Shown: piece after piece, positions 18,073 to 26,271 of the stretch | Numbering within the stretch: the first letter of the stretch is position 1 | How the letters are laid out: the number at the start of each line of letters is the position of its first letter | DNA from: Nocardioides daejeonensis | Lineage (GTDB): Bacteria > Actinomycetota > Actinomycetes > Propionibacteriales > Nocardioidaceae | DNA length: 64,000 nt | Reading direction: 5' to 3' | NCBI RefSeq assembly: GCF_003194585.1 | Contig: NZ_QHKZ01000002.1 | Location: forward strand, 248,001 to 312,000 | Translations under genes and position numbers: made by a program | The notes under the pieces: generated by a model | What the model saw: the letters and a program-made list of their open reading frames with translations, nothing else | The model's database searches: none | What the model was told of the DNA's origin: nothing

Positions 18073-18189
18073 TCGATGGCGCCGCCGCGAGCGTTGCGAG
18101 GCGCTCTGGTTGAGCGTCGATCGAGGCCAACGCAGCCAGCGCGCGTGCATCGCGGCGCACAGCAGGCGGAATTGATCAGCGCTTCCCTA
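18059..18189. repeat. 16-bp perfect inverted repeat spanning the 3' ends of two convergent genes
   Basis: TAGGGAAGCGCTGATC at 18059-18074 is repeated inverted at 18174-18189. Each arm encodes the last residues (Gly-Lys-Arg) and stop codon of its gene: ABC-F on the plus strand, the lipoprotein on the minus strand. The 99 bp between hold no gene. It may work as a long-loop terminator or be a remnant of a small mobile or duplicated sequence; no flanking target duplication is visible. Confidence 0.7.
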
Positions 18190-18907
18190 CGGCGCGCTCA
18201 TCACGGAGTTGCTGAACCAGGTCCACAAAGGTGAGAGTCGGCCACGAGCTCAGCGGCTGCTCACCCTGGTCGGTGACGAAAGCCTGTGGATGCATGCCGC
18301 TCAGCAGTGTCTCCCCCTCGGGTAACGGCTGCGTCCACTTGTCGCGGGTGACCGCAGGACTTGTCAGGAGCTCTCGGTCATCGCGCGCACGGGCGACCAC
18401 CACAACCTCCAAACCCGCGGGAAGACTTCGGCGCACGTCGGAGACGGGCACCGCGGCGTCGTTCGGGGCGACCTCCCCGAACTCATCCAATCCGGTGACT
18501 CCGCGAGGCAACGAGACATAGACCCTGTCGCCTCGGATCAACGACTCCTGGTCCTTGAACACCTCGCGAACGCGGACCGCTACGACGACGCTGCGATCGC
18601 GGGTGGCAAACGGCTCTGACTTCGACGTGAACGACGGTCCGTCCCAGACGTCAACGACAGTCCCCCGGACCGCAACGGGCTGATCTCGAAGCATCGCGCG
18701 GGGATCCGCGTAGGCGAACGCCTCGACTCCCTCGCGCAACCGGTCCAGCATGGCCACGGCCTGGTCCGGCGCCAGCGAGCTTGCGGCATGAGCCCGGCCG
18801 CTCGGGTCAGTTTCGCCGACCTCGTCCCCGCCTGTGGTCGAGCACGCTCCAAGTAGAAGAGCGACGGCAAGAGAGACAACGGCCGAAATCGTTCGCAACA
18901 TGCGCAT
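18176..18907 (-). CDS. Lipoprotein of unknown function
   Basis: A 243-residue protein with a lipoprotein signal (MRMLRTISAVVSLAVALLLG followed by the lipobox Cys in LLGACS). The mature part is a single beta-rich domain: RDQPVAVRGTVVDVWDGPSF, SVVVAVRVREVFKD, GDRVYVSLPRG, GLEVVVVARARDD. This is an OB-like or NTF2-like pattern of a small surface domain, but I do not recognise a family. The ATG lies 5 nt after the stop of the protease gene, so they form an operon. The last three residues and stop are part of an inverted repeat shared with the ABC-F gene. Confidence 0.75.
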   Translation of the reverse strand: MRMLRTISAVVSLAVALLLGACSTTGGDEVGETDPSGRAHAASSLAPDQAVAMLDRLREGVEAFAYADPRAMLRDQPVAVRGTVVDVWDGPSFTSKSEPFATRDRSVVVAVRVREVFKDQESLIRGDRVYVSLPRGVTGLDEFGEVAPNDAAVPVSDVRRSLPAGLEVVVVARARDDRELLTSPAVTRDKWTQPLPEGETLLSGMHPQAFVTDQGEQPLSSWPTLTFVDLVQQLRDERAVGKR

Positions 18908-18912
18908 CCTGT

Positions 18913-19546
18913 TCAGTTGAAGTAGCCGTTGATATGGCTGACATGGTCTGGCCCATACCGATGCGCCATCGAACTGCTGGTATCTGCCACCGCGCTGATC
19001 ATGCACGTCTGCGGATACCAGGCACCGTCAGGATTGTCGAGAAAGATCGATTGGAAGTGACGTGCCCCCCAAGGTATGACCCACCTCGTGACAAAGCGTC
19101 GCACGAGCTTGGAACCCGTGATTCACAGTTTGGCGCTTGATCTCAGCCCAGTAGATCCTCACCTGCCGGACATCGCACTTCGAGCTCCCCGCGACTCGCT
19201 TGACGCACGGTGCGTAACCGACCTGTCCCTCCCATGGGGAGCCAACCGGGCGTTGCTGGTACACGACATCTGTCCGCGGACCGCACTCCGACTTTCTGAC
19301 TGTCGTTACGAAAGTTTGCGCATCGACATTGTCCATCGCCTGAATCGCACGAGAATGAACCGCCTCAACCATCGCAAAGGCGGGATCGAAACAGGAGGAG
19401 TGTTTACCCCGGTCAGGGCCACCATCCACCGGGTACGGATCGGCCTGCGCAGCCACAGGCAGAATCCCGACGAGCGCAACGGCCGCCGCAATCACGCAGC
19501 TCCGGCCAACGCGATGTCTCTGCAAACACCTTCGGTCGAAGCTCAT
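18913..19546 (-). pseudogene. Secreted metzincin-type zinc protease with a +1 frameshift in the active-site motif
   Basis: The first frame (19546 to 19028) gives a signal peptide (VIAAAVALVGILPVAAQA) and a Cys-containing domain ending in ATLCHEVGHTLGG, then unrelated residues and a stop. Deleting one G from the run of six (plus-strand Cs 19065-19070) joins it to a second frame reading ARHFQSIFLDNPDGAWYPQ and then CMISAVADTSSSMAHRYG, ending at 18913. The repaired protein carries HEVGHTLGARH, the HExxHxxGxxH zinc site of metzincins, with Met residues further on that could form the Met-turn. The downstream lipoprotein is 5 nt away. It could be a pseudogene, a phase-variable gene at the G6 tract, or a sequencing error. 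Confidence 0.75.
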
Positions 19547-19619
19547 GGCCGACAGATAAACACCGGGAGGAGTCGTGCGCCACAGCCAGGACAGCACGGC
19601 CACAAGAAATCACCGGAAC

Positions 19620-19637
19620 TTGTCACGTAGGTGACAA
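19620..19637. promoter_or_regulatory. Palindrome TTGTCAC-N4-GTGACAA upstream of the protease gene
   Basis: Perfect 7-bp arms at 19620-19626 and 19631-19637 with GTAG between, 74 bp before the protease start. The short spacer suits a dimeric repressor site better than a terminator. The regulator is unknown. Confidence 0.45.
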
Positions 19638-19675
19638 AATTCCGCGATGGGACGCGTCGAGCTATGAGACGCGTA

Positions 19676-19718
19676 ACGCCGTACTGCGGAGCCATCAGGC
19701 GACTCCGGAGTACGGCGT
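19676..19718 (-). terminator. Terminator after ilvC
   Basis: ACGCCGTACTGCGGAG (19676-19691) pairs with CTCCGGAGTACGGCGT (19703-19718) over 16 bp with one mismatch and an 11-nt loop, 17 nt after the ilvC stop codon. Confidence 0.75.
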
Positions 19719-19734
19719 AACGTCAGTGCAGAGG

Positions 19735-20850
<1,116 letters not shown>

Positions 20851-21393
20851 TCAGCCGGCGGCCGGCGGCGGGGCCGGCACCGCAACCGGGCGCAGCGAGC
20901 GCTCGGTGATCGATCGGGAGCCGCGGCCGATGGCCACCACGCCCGACTGGACGAGCTCGCGGATCCCGAAGGGCTCCATGACCTTCAGGAAGTCGGCGAG
21001 CTTGTCGGAGTTGCCGGTGACCTGGATGGTCAGGGCGTCGACGGCGACGTCGACGACCTTCGCCTTGAAGATCTGAGCGGCGTCGAGCACCTGGCCGCGG
21101 TTCTCGACGTCGGCGCGCACCTTGACCAGCAGGAGCTCCTTGCTGATCGAGGACGACTGGTCGAGCTCGACGATCTTGATCACCTCGACCAGCTTGTTGA
21201 GCTGCTTGGTGACCTGCTCGAGCGAGTTGCTCTCCACGTTGACCACAATGGTCATCCGGGAGATGTCCTCGTGCTCGGTCGGGCCCACCGCGAGGCTGTC
21301 GATGTTGAAGCCGCGGCGGCTGAAGAGTCCGGCGATCCGGGCAAGCACGCCCGGCTTGTTCTCGACCAGGACCGACAGGGTGTGGGTGGTCAT
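20851..21393 (-). CDS. ilvN: Acetolactate synthase regulatory (small) subunit
   Basis: A 180-residue subunit that activates IlvB and confers valine feedback inhibition. The N-terminal ACT domain, LSVLVENKPGVLARIAGLFSRRGFNIDSLAVG, is followed by the NLVEVIKI-like hinge (LNKLVEVIKIVELDQ) and the C-terminal ALS_ss domain (ELLLVKVRADVENR ... FGIRELVQSGVVAIGRGSRS). A Pro/Ala tail closes it. The ATG is 4 nt after the ilvB stop, consistent with coupled translation. It precedes ilvC by 90 bp. Confidence 0.96.
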   Translation of the reverse strand: MTTHTLSVLVENKPGVLARIAGLFSRRGFNIDSLAVGPTEHEDISRMTIVVNVESNSLEQVTKQLNKLVEVIKIVELDQSSSISKELLLVKVRADVENRGQVLDAAQIFKAKVVDVAVDALTIQVTGNSDKLADFLKVMEPFGIRELVQSGVVAIGRGSRSITERSLRPVAVPAPPPAAG

Positions 21394-21397
21394 CGGT

Positions 21398-23152
21398 TCA
21401 GAGCTCCACGTCGTCGAAGTCCGGGGCCAGGTCCCGGGCGTACTGGATGTCGTCGTTGCTGGTGCCGGCGGCCACCATGGGCCAGACCATGGCGTCCCGG
21501 TTCACCCGGAAGTCGATGACGACGGGAGCGTCGTTGATCTCCATCGCCTTCTCGATCGTGGCGTCGACCTCGGCCGGCGACTCACAGGCGAGACCGACGC
21601 AGCCCATCGCGTCGGCGAGCTTCACGAAGTCGGGAATCCGCTTGGAGTGGAGGTCGGTGTTGGAGTAGCGGGAGTTGTAGAACAAGGTCTGCCACTGCCG
21701 CACCATGCCGAGCGACTCGTTGTTGATGATCGCGACCTTGATCGGGATGTTGTTGATCGCGCAGGTGACCAGCTCCTGGTTGGTCATCTGGAAGCAGCCG
21801 TCGCCGTCGATCGACCACACCGTGTGGTCGGGCATGGCCACCTTCGCGCCCATCGCGGCCGGCACCGAGAAGCCCATGGTGCCCAGACCGCCCGAGTTGA
21901 TCCAGGTGTTGGGGCGCTCGTACTTGACGAAGTGGGTCGCCCACATCTGGTGCTGTCCGACGCCGGCGCAGTAGATCGACTCCGGGCCGGCGATCGCGCC
22001 CAGCCTCTCGAGGACGTACTGCGGAGCCAGCCCGTCGGCCGCAGCCTCGTAGCCCAGCGGGTACTTAGCCTTGACTCCGACCAGGAACTCGACCCAGCCC
22101 TCGTAGTCACCCTGGTGTCCCTGGTCGGCCTCCGTCTTGAGCACCGTCAGCAGGTCGGCCAGCACCTCGCGGCAGTCGCCGACGATCGGCACGTCGACCG
22201 CCCGGTTCTTGCCGATCTCGGCCGGGTCGATGTCGGCGTGGATCACCCGGGCGCCCGGCGCGAAGGACTCCAGCAGACCGGTGACCCGGTCGTCGAAGCG
22301 AGCGCCCAGGCTGATGATCAGGTCGGACTTCTGCATGCCCGCGACCGCGGCCACGGTGCCGTGCATCCCCGGCATGCCGAGGTGCTGCGGGTGGCTGTCG
22401 GGGAAGGCACCGCGGGCCATCAGCGTGGTGACGACGGGCATCCCGGTGAACTCGGCAAGAGCAAGGAGCTCCCTGCTCGCGCGACTGCGGATCACACCGC
22501 CGCCGACGTACAGCACCGGCTTGCGGGACTCGAGGATGAGCTTGGCTGCCTCGCGGATCTGCTTGCTGTGCGGGCGGGTCACCGGCCGGTAGCCCGGCAG
22601 GTGCAGCTCGGTCGGCCAGGAGAACGTGGTCATCGACTGGAGCGCGGACTTCGCGACGTCGACCAGCACCGGGCCAGGGCGGCCGGTGGAGGCGATGTGG
22701 AAGGCCTCGGCCACCCGCCGTGGGATGTCGGCAGGGTCGGTCACCAGGAAGTTGTGCTTGGTGATCGGCATGGTGATGCCACGGATGTCGGCTTCTTGGA
22801 ACGCGTCGGTACCGATCATCGAGGCGCCCACCTGCCCGGTGATCGCAACCATGGGCACGGAGTCCATGTGAGCATCGGCAAGCGGCGTGACGAGGTTGGT
22901 GGCTCCCGGGCCCGAGGTGGCCATGCAGACGCCCACCTTGCCGGAAGCTGCGGCGTACCCCTGCGCGGCATGGCCGGCGGCCTGCTCGTGGCGCACCAGG
23001 ATGTGCCGGATCTTGCTGTCGTAGAGCGGGTCGTACGCCGGAAGGATGGCGCCGCCCGGGATGCCGAAGATGTCCTCGACGCCCGCCGCCTCCAGCGCAT
23101 TGATCAGGCTCTGGGCTCCGGTCACCTGACCGGCTGCGTCCTGCTCACTCAT
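21398..23152 (-). CDS. ilvB: Acetolactate synthase catalytic (large) subunit
   Basis: A thiamine-diphosphate and FAD enzyme that condenses pyruvate with pyruvate or 2-oxobutyrate, the first step of the branched-chain pathway. The 584 residues contain the catalytic-Glu region [14 protein letters not shown]...[14 protein letters not shown], the [15 protein letters not shown] motif, and the ThDP/Mg2+ signature [18 protein letters not shown] ... [12 protein letters not shown] (GDG-X(~25)-NN). GAGGAAGAAGAGAC precedes the ATG. The upstream leader carries a branched-chain attenuator. Operon ilvB-ilvN-ilvC. Confidence 0.97.
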   Translation of the reverse strand: MSEQDAAGQVTGAQSLINALEAAGVEDIFGIPGGAILPAYDPLYDSKIRHILVRHEQAAGHAAQGYAAASGKVGVCMATSGPGATNLVTPLADAHMDSVPMVAITGQVGASMIGTDAFQEADIRGITMPITKHNFLVTDPADIPRRVAEAFHIASTGRPGPVLVDVAKSALQSMTTFSWPTELHLPGYRPVTRPHSKQIREAAKLILESRKPVLYVGGGVIRSRASRELLALAEFTGMPVVTTLMARGAFPDSHPQHLGMPGMHGTVAAVAGMQKSDLIISLGARFDDRVTGLLESFAPGARVIHADIDPAEIGKNRAVDVPIVGDCREVLADLLTVLKTEADQGHQGDYEGWVEFLVGVKAKYPLGYEAAADGLAPQYVLERLGAIAGPESIYCAGVGQHQMWATHFVKYERPNTWINSGGLGTMGFSVPAAMGAKVAMPDHTVWSIDGDGCFQMTNQELVTCAINNIPIKVAIINNESLGMVRQWQTLFYNSRYSNTDLHSKRIPDFVKLADAMGCVGLACESPAEVDATIEKAMEINDAPVVIDFRVNRDAMVWPMVAAGTSNDDIQYARDLAPDFDDVEL

Positions 23153-23197
23153 GTCTCTTCTTCCTCAGTTCAACGACTTGCCGCTACTCCGGCCAAC

Positions 23198-23302
23198 AAA
23201 AAACCCCTCGGCCAGTTCAGGCTGACGAGGGGTCGACGCGTGTGATCAGGCCTGAGGCCGTCACCACCCGCGCCGGGTGCGTACGAGAATCTGGGAACGC
23301 AT
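23198..23302 (-). promoter_or_regulatory. Ribosome-mediated attenuator of ilvBNC
   Basis: A leader ORF with Ile-Leu-Val codons (23261-23302) is followed by a classical rho-independent terminator: CCCCTCG (23226-23232) pairs with CGAGGGG (23204-23210), then TTTTTT (23203-23198, minus strand). Between the ORF and the terminator, GGCCTCAGGCCTGA can pair with the terminator loop (TCAGCCTGA, CTGGCC), giving a plausible antiterminator. The layout matches the attenuator studied in the C. glutamicum ilvBNC leader. Confidence 0.82.
23261..23302 (-). CDS. Leader peptide MRSQILVRTRRGW
   Basis: A 13-residue peptide with Ile-Leu-Val at positions 5-7 and a following Arg-rich end. The ATG at 23302 lies exactly 7 nt after the -10 hexamer, so transcription should begin on or beside the start codon and no Shine-Dalgarno is needed. 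This is known for the C. glutamicum ilvB leader peptide. Confidence 0.78.
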   Translation of the reverse strand: MRSQILVRTRRGW

Positions 23303-23309
23303 GGTCCCT

Positions 23310-23338
23310 AGGGTTCCCCGCCGCCCGACCGTCGTCAA
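23310..23338 (-). promoter_or_regulatory. Promoter of the ilvBNC leader
   Basis: The minus strand has TTGACG (23338-23333), a 17-bp spacer and AACCCT (23315-23310). The -35 is a good match; the -10 keeps only the key A2 and T6. The start codon of the leader peptide lies 7 nt further, predicting a leaderless transcript. Confidence 0.55.
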
Positions 23339-23377
23339 CTCAAGTCTCCCACTGTCCCAGGATGCGGGACAGTCGTA

Positions 23378-24052
23378 TCACCCTGTGGGCGCCGGGCGAT
23401 CGGCCGAGGTGCAGACGCAGGCCTTGTTGCCGTCGGCGTCGGCCAGTACCCAGAACCGTGGCGCAGCCTCGTCGGAGACGAGTGTCCCGCCCACCGCGAG
23501 TGCCTCGGCGACTCGCTGCTCGGCCACGTCGGCGGGCACCCAGATGTCGAGGTGGAAGCGCTGCCGGGGAAGCGGATGGTCCTCGGTGTCCTGGAACCAC
23601 AGGGTCGGGAGCTGGCCGGAAGGATCGACCACCTCGTCGTCCACTGCGCCGTCCTCCGCGCGGAGCAAGGCGCGCCAGAACGCCGAGATCCGGCTGAGGT
23701 CAGCGGTGTCCAACGCCACCTCCACGACAGCCGCGTCGGTCGGACGCGGCGTGGCACCGAGCTCGGCGGCGAGTGCACTGATCCGCCGGGCGAGGCGCAC
23801 GTCGCGCTGGGTCACGCCACCGGTGTCATGGCTGGTCAACCGGATGCCGACCATGCCCCACCCCAGCTCGACGTCCGGGTGGTGGTTGGCCTCCTCCGCC
23901 ACCTCGGCGATCCGCTCGACGAGTCGGAACGCGCTGACGAAGTCGGTGGTCGCGAACCGACCGTGCAGCGTCTGCAGCAGCAGCCGCCAGTCGGGTAGGT
24001 CGGCCGCGACGATGTCGCTGTGGGTCAGGGTGCCGTTCTCTTCGGTCTCCAT
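23378..24052 (-). CDS. Pterin-4a-carbinolamine dehydratase fused to a VOC domain
   Basis: A 224-residue two-domain protein. Residues ~10-105 are a pterin dehydratase (PCD/DCoH) domain with the active-site pattern EEANHHPDVELGWGMVGIRL and SHDTGGVTQRDVRLA, which dehydrates 4a-hydroxytetrahydropterin and supports aromatic hydroxylases or molybdopterin-related chemistry. Residues ~110-224 are a glyoxalase/VOC fold (VVEVALDTADLSRISAFWRALL ... RFHLDIWVPADVAEQRV ... FWVLADADGNKACVC), often classed with antibiotic-resistance-type VOC proteins. The start is ATG 24052; reading further upstream would only run antisense through the GNAT gene. The combined role is unknown. Confidence 0.85.
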   Translation of the reverse strand: METEENGTLTHSDIVAADLPDWRLLLQTLHGRFATTDFVSAFRLVERIAEVAEEANHHPDVELGWGMVGIRLTSHDTGGVTQRDVRLARRISALAAELGATPRPTDAAVVEVALDTADLSRISAFWRALLRAEDGAVDDEVVDPSGQLPTLWFQDTEDHPLPRQRFHLDIWVPADVAEQRVAEALAVGGTLVSDEAAPRFWVLADADGNKACVCTSADRPAPTG

Positions 24053-24090
24053 CGCTCCAGCATGGCGCGCTCGGGCGGTGCGGCCAACCC

Positions 24091-24798
24091 TCAGAGGTCG
24101 CCCCGCAGCTCCTCGAGTCGGCGCACCTGGCCCGCCTCGGTGTGGTTCTCGGGCGCCAGCCAGGCCTCCAGCGCGGTGCGGCGGTTCGGCCATTCGTCGT
24201 CGGTGATGGAGAACCAGGTGGTGTCGCGGCGCCGGCCCTTCGTGACGATCGCCTTGCGGAACGTGCCCTCCTCGACGAAGCCGAGGCGGAGCGCGGCACG
24301 CACGGAAGGAGCGTTCAGCGAGTCGCACTTCCACTCGTAGCGCCGATAGCCCAGCGCGAAGACATGGCGGGCCGCCAGGTAGAAGGCCTCGGTCGCCGCC
24401 GCCGTCCGTTGCAGAGCGCGCCCGAAGAGCACCGCGCCGATCTCGACGGCGCCGTTGGCGCGATCGATCCGCAAGTAGCTGAAGAGACCACGTGCCCGGC
24501 CGTCCGGCGTACGCACCACGACCGTGACGCGATCGGTGGCCAGCGCCCACTCCTCGACAAGGTCGGAGAACTCGCCCTCGTCGGCAGGCATCTCCTGGGC
24601 CAGGTAGGTCCAGAGACTTCCCTCCTCGGGTCCGCAGAGCTCGGCATAGAGCTCCTCAGCGTGGTGCTGCATCAGCGGCTCGAGCCGGCACCATCGGCCG
24701 GTCATCACCGTGACGTCGGGGAACGGCGCCGGCGACCAGTCCGCGACCTCGGGTCCGAGCGGCTGGCCGTATGCGTTGCGACGGGGATTGCTCACCAC
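24091..24798 (-). CDS. GNAT acetyltransferase, RimJ/RimL-like
   Basis: About 235 residues, COG1670 type. The N-terminal strand and helix VMTGRWCRLEPLMQHHAEELYA is typical of the RimJ/L subgroup. The acetyl-CoA site is in GAVLFGRALQRTAAATEAFYLAARHVF and the C-terminal part reads RYEWKCDSLNAPSVRAALRLGFVEEGTFRKAIVTKG. The substrate is unknown. Two adjacent GTG codons (24798, 24795) follow GGTAGGG and either could start it. It sits 7 nt after the LD-carboxypeptidase gene on the same strand. Confidence 0.85.
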   Translation of the reverse strand: MVSNPRRNAYGQPLGPEVADWSPAPFPDVTVMTGRWCRLEPLMQHHAEELYAELCGPEEGSLWTYLAQEMPADEGEFSDLVEEWALATDRVTVVVRTPDGRARGLFSYLRIDRANGAVEIGAVLFGRALQRTAAATEAFYLAARHVFALGYRRYEWKCDSLNAPSVRAALRLGFVEEGTFRKAIVTKGRRRDTTWFSITDDEWPNRRTALEAWLAPENHTEAGQVRRLEELRGDL

Positions 24799-24805
24799 TG
24801 AAACC

Positions 24806-25825
24806 CTACCGATCTGGAAGGGATTGCCTGACGATCCCCGCTCCGTCTCGCACCGTGACACGCGTCGGCACGCCCGTGACCATCGGCAGGTACGGCGCGA
24901 CGTGCCCGCAGTCGACATCGAGCAGCACCGGGACCTCCAGGTCACCGAGTGCGTCGGCCACCGCGTCGCGCTGGCTCCAGCGGTCAGCGTCCGGCGCCGA
25001 GGGTCGGCCGATCAGGACTCCCCGAGCGTGCTCGAACCACCCGGCGAGACGGAAGGCGTGCAGCGCCCGGGCGACGTCGTACGGCGCCCACTCGCAGGCC
25101 TCGAGGAAGACCAGGACGCCGTCCTCCTGCTCACGGGCGAAGCCCGACACGTCGGCGTACGGCGTGGCCGCCAGAGGCGACAGCACCTCGACGCACCCCC
25201 CGACCAGCGTGCCGCTCACCTCGGCGTCGCCACCGCCGAGAACACTCCAGCCGCCCGGCTCGGCGAGGTCGAACCGGTCGACCCCGGGGTACTGCGCGTA
25301 GTCGACGTAGCCGCTACGGAACCGGCCCGGTGCTCGCTGCTCCACCTCGCCGACGGCCGCGGCCACCTCCACCCAGTGGGCCACGCCGTCGGGCGCGCGG
25401 TAGGGGGTGTCCATCAGGTTGGAGCCGTGCAGGGTGGCCCAGCCCGAGCGGAGCATGAGCGGCAGCATCACCGTGGTGAGGTCGGAGTAGCCGACGAGCC
25501 AGCACGGCTCCGCCTCCGCCAGCATCTCGAAGTCCAGCAGATCGAGCAGGTCGATCCCGGTCTCACCACCCCACGGCGGCACGACGGCGGCGATGTCGGG
25601 GTCGAGCAGCATCCGCATCAACTCGTCGGCCCGATCACGCCGGGGCGCGGAGACGTGGCTGTCATCGCCCATGCAGGAGCCGACCTCCACCTCGAAGCCG
25701 CGCTCGGTCAGGCTCCGGATCGCCACGTCGAGCCGTTCCCCGAGCACCTCCGGCACGCCGCTGGACGGACTGGTGACGCCGATCCGCATCCCTGGCCGCA
25801 ACGGTTGCGGCACCCGGATCGTCAT
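24806..25825 (-). CDS. LD-carboxypeptidase family protein (peptidase S66)
   Basis: A 339-residue cytosolic serine peptidase of the LdcA/MccF family. The nucleophile Ser is in LVGYSDLTTVMLPLM, and the N-terminal domain carries PPWGGETGIDLLDLLDFE. The C-terminal domain supplies the Glu/His partners (FLEACEWAPYDVARALHAFR; DVDCGHVAPYLPMV). LdcA members trim peptidoglycan tetrapeptides during recycling, and MccF-like members inactivate microcin C-type nucleotide peptides. The short loop around the nucleophile and length nearer MccF leave both possible. Its start overlaps the VOC gene by 4 bp. Confidence 0.85.
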   Translation of the reverse strand: MTIRVPQPLRPGMRIGVTSPSSGVPEVLGERLDVAIRSLTERGFEVEVGSCMGDDSHVSAPRRDRADELMRMLLDPDIAAVVPPWGGETGIDLLDLLDFEMLAEAEPCWLVGYSDLTTVMLPLMLRSGWATLHGSNLMDTPYRAPDGVAHWVEVAAAVGEVEQRAPGRFRSGYVDYAQYPGVDRFDLAEPGGWSVLGGGDAEVSGTLVGGCVEVLSPLAATPYADVSGFAREQEDGVLVFLEACEWAPYDVARALHAFRLAGWFEHARGVLIGRPSAPDADRWSQRDAVADALGDLEVPVLLDVDCGHVAPYLPMVTGVPTRVTVRDGAGIVRQSLPDR

Positions 25826-26253
25826 CGGGGCCCGCCAACGTCGGGCAGCACCAGGCTGCCGATCTCCCCCGGGTTCCAGGCGATCTCCCAGCGGAAGCCG
25901 TCGGGGTCGGCGAAGTAGCCGGTGTAGCCGCCCCAGGCGCGCGACTCTGCCGGATGCACGGTGGCACCCGCCTGCGCAGCTCGGGAGAGCACAGCGTCGA
26001 CCTCGTCACGCTCGTGGACGTTGTGGGCGAGCGTGACCGGCACGACGCCCGGCCCTCGGACGATCGGACCCACCTCGGCCTCGAACTCGTCCACGTTCCA
26101 CAGTGAGAGCACCAGGTGCTGACCGGCCTTGATCATCAGCACCTCGCCCGGCACATCCAGCTCGGGCACCCAGCCGAGCCCAGCGCAGTAGAACTCCCGC
26201 GTGGTGTCGAGATCGCGCACTGCCAGGGTGATGAAGCTGATCCGCTGGTCCAT
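25822..26253 (-). CDS. VOC (glyoxalase/dioxygenase fold) protein
   Basis: A 143-residue single-domain vicinal oxygen chelate protein: FITLAVRDLDTTREFYCAGLGW opens the first beta-alpha-beta-beta-beta unit and GATVHPAESRAWGGYTGYFADPDGFRWEIAWNP closes the second, with Glu in the usual metal position. Members include glyoxalases, dioxygenases and resistance proteins; nothing here fixes the substrate. It is translationally coupled to the S66 peptidase and 18 nt from kynU, forming a run of same-strand genes. Confidence 0.82.
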   Translation of the reverse strand: MDQRISFITLAVRDLDTTREFYCAGLGWVPELDVPGEVLMIKAGQHLVLSLWNVDEFEAEVGPIVRGPGVVPVTLAHNVHERDEVDAVLSRAAQAGATVHPAESRAWGGYTGYFADPDGFRWEIAWNPGEIGSLVLPDVGGPR

Positions 26254-26271
26254 GGCAGAGAGTCTGCCGGA

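Noticed and set aside
18059..18189. Complete miniature transposon (MITE)
   Set aside because: The 16-bp inverted ends are perfect, but flanking bases show no target-site duplication and there is no second copy in the window.
21122..23245. Long plus-strand open frame across ilvN-ilvB
   Set aside because: It is antisense to two well-identified genes and lacks any recognisable motif.
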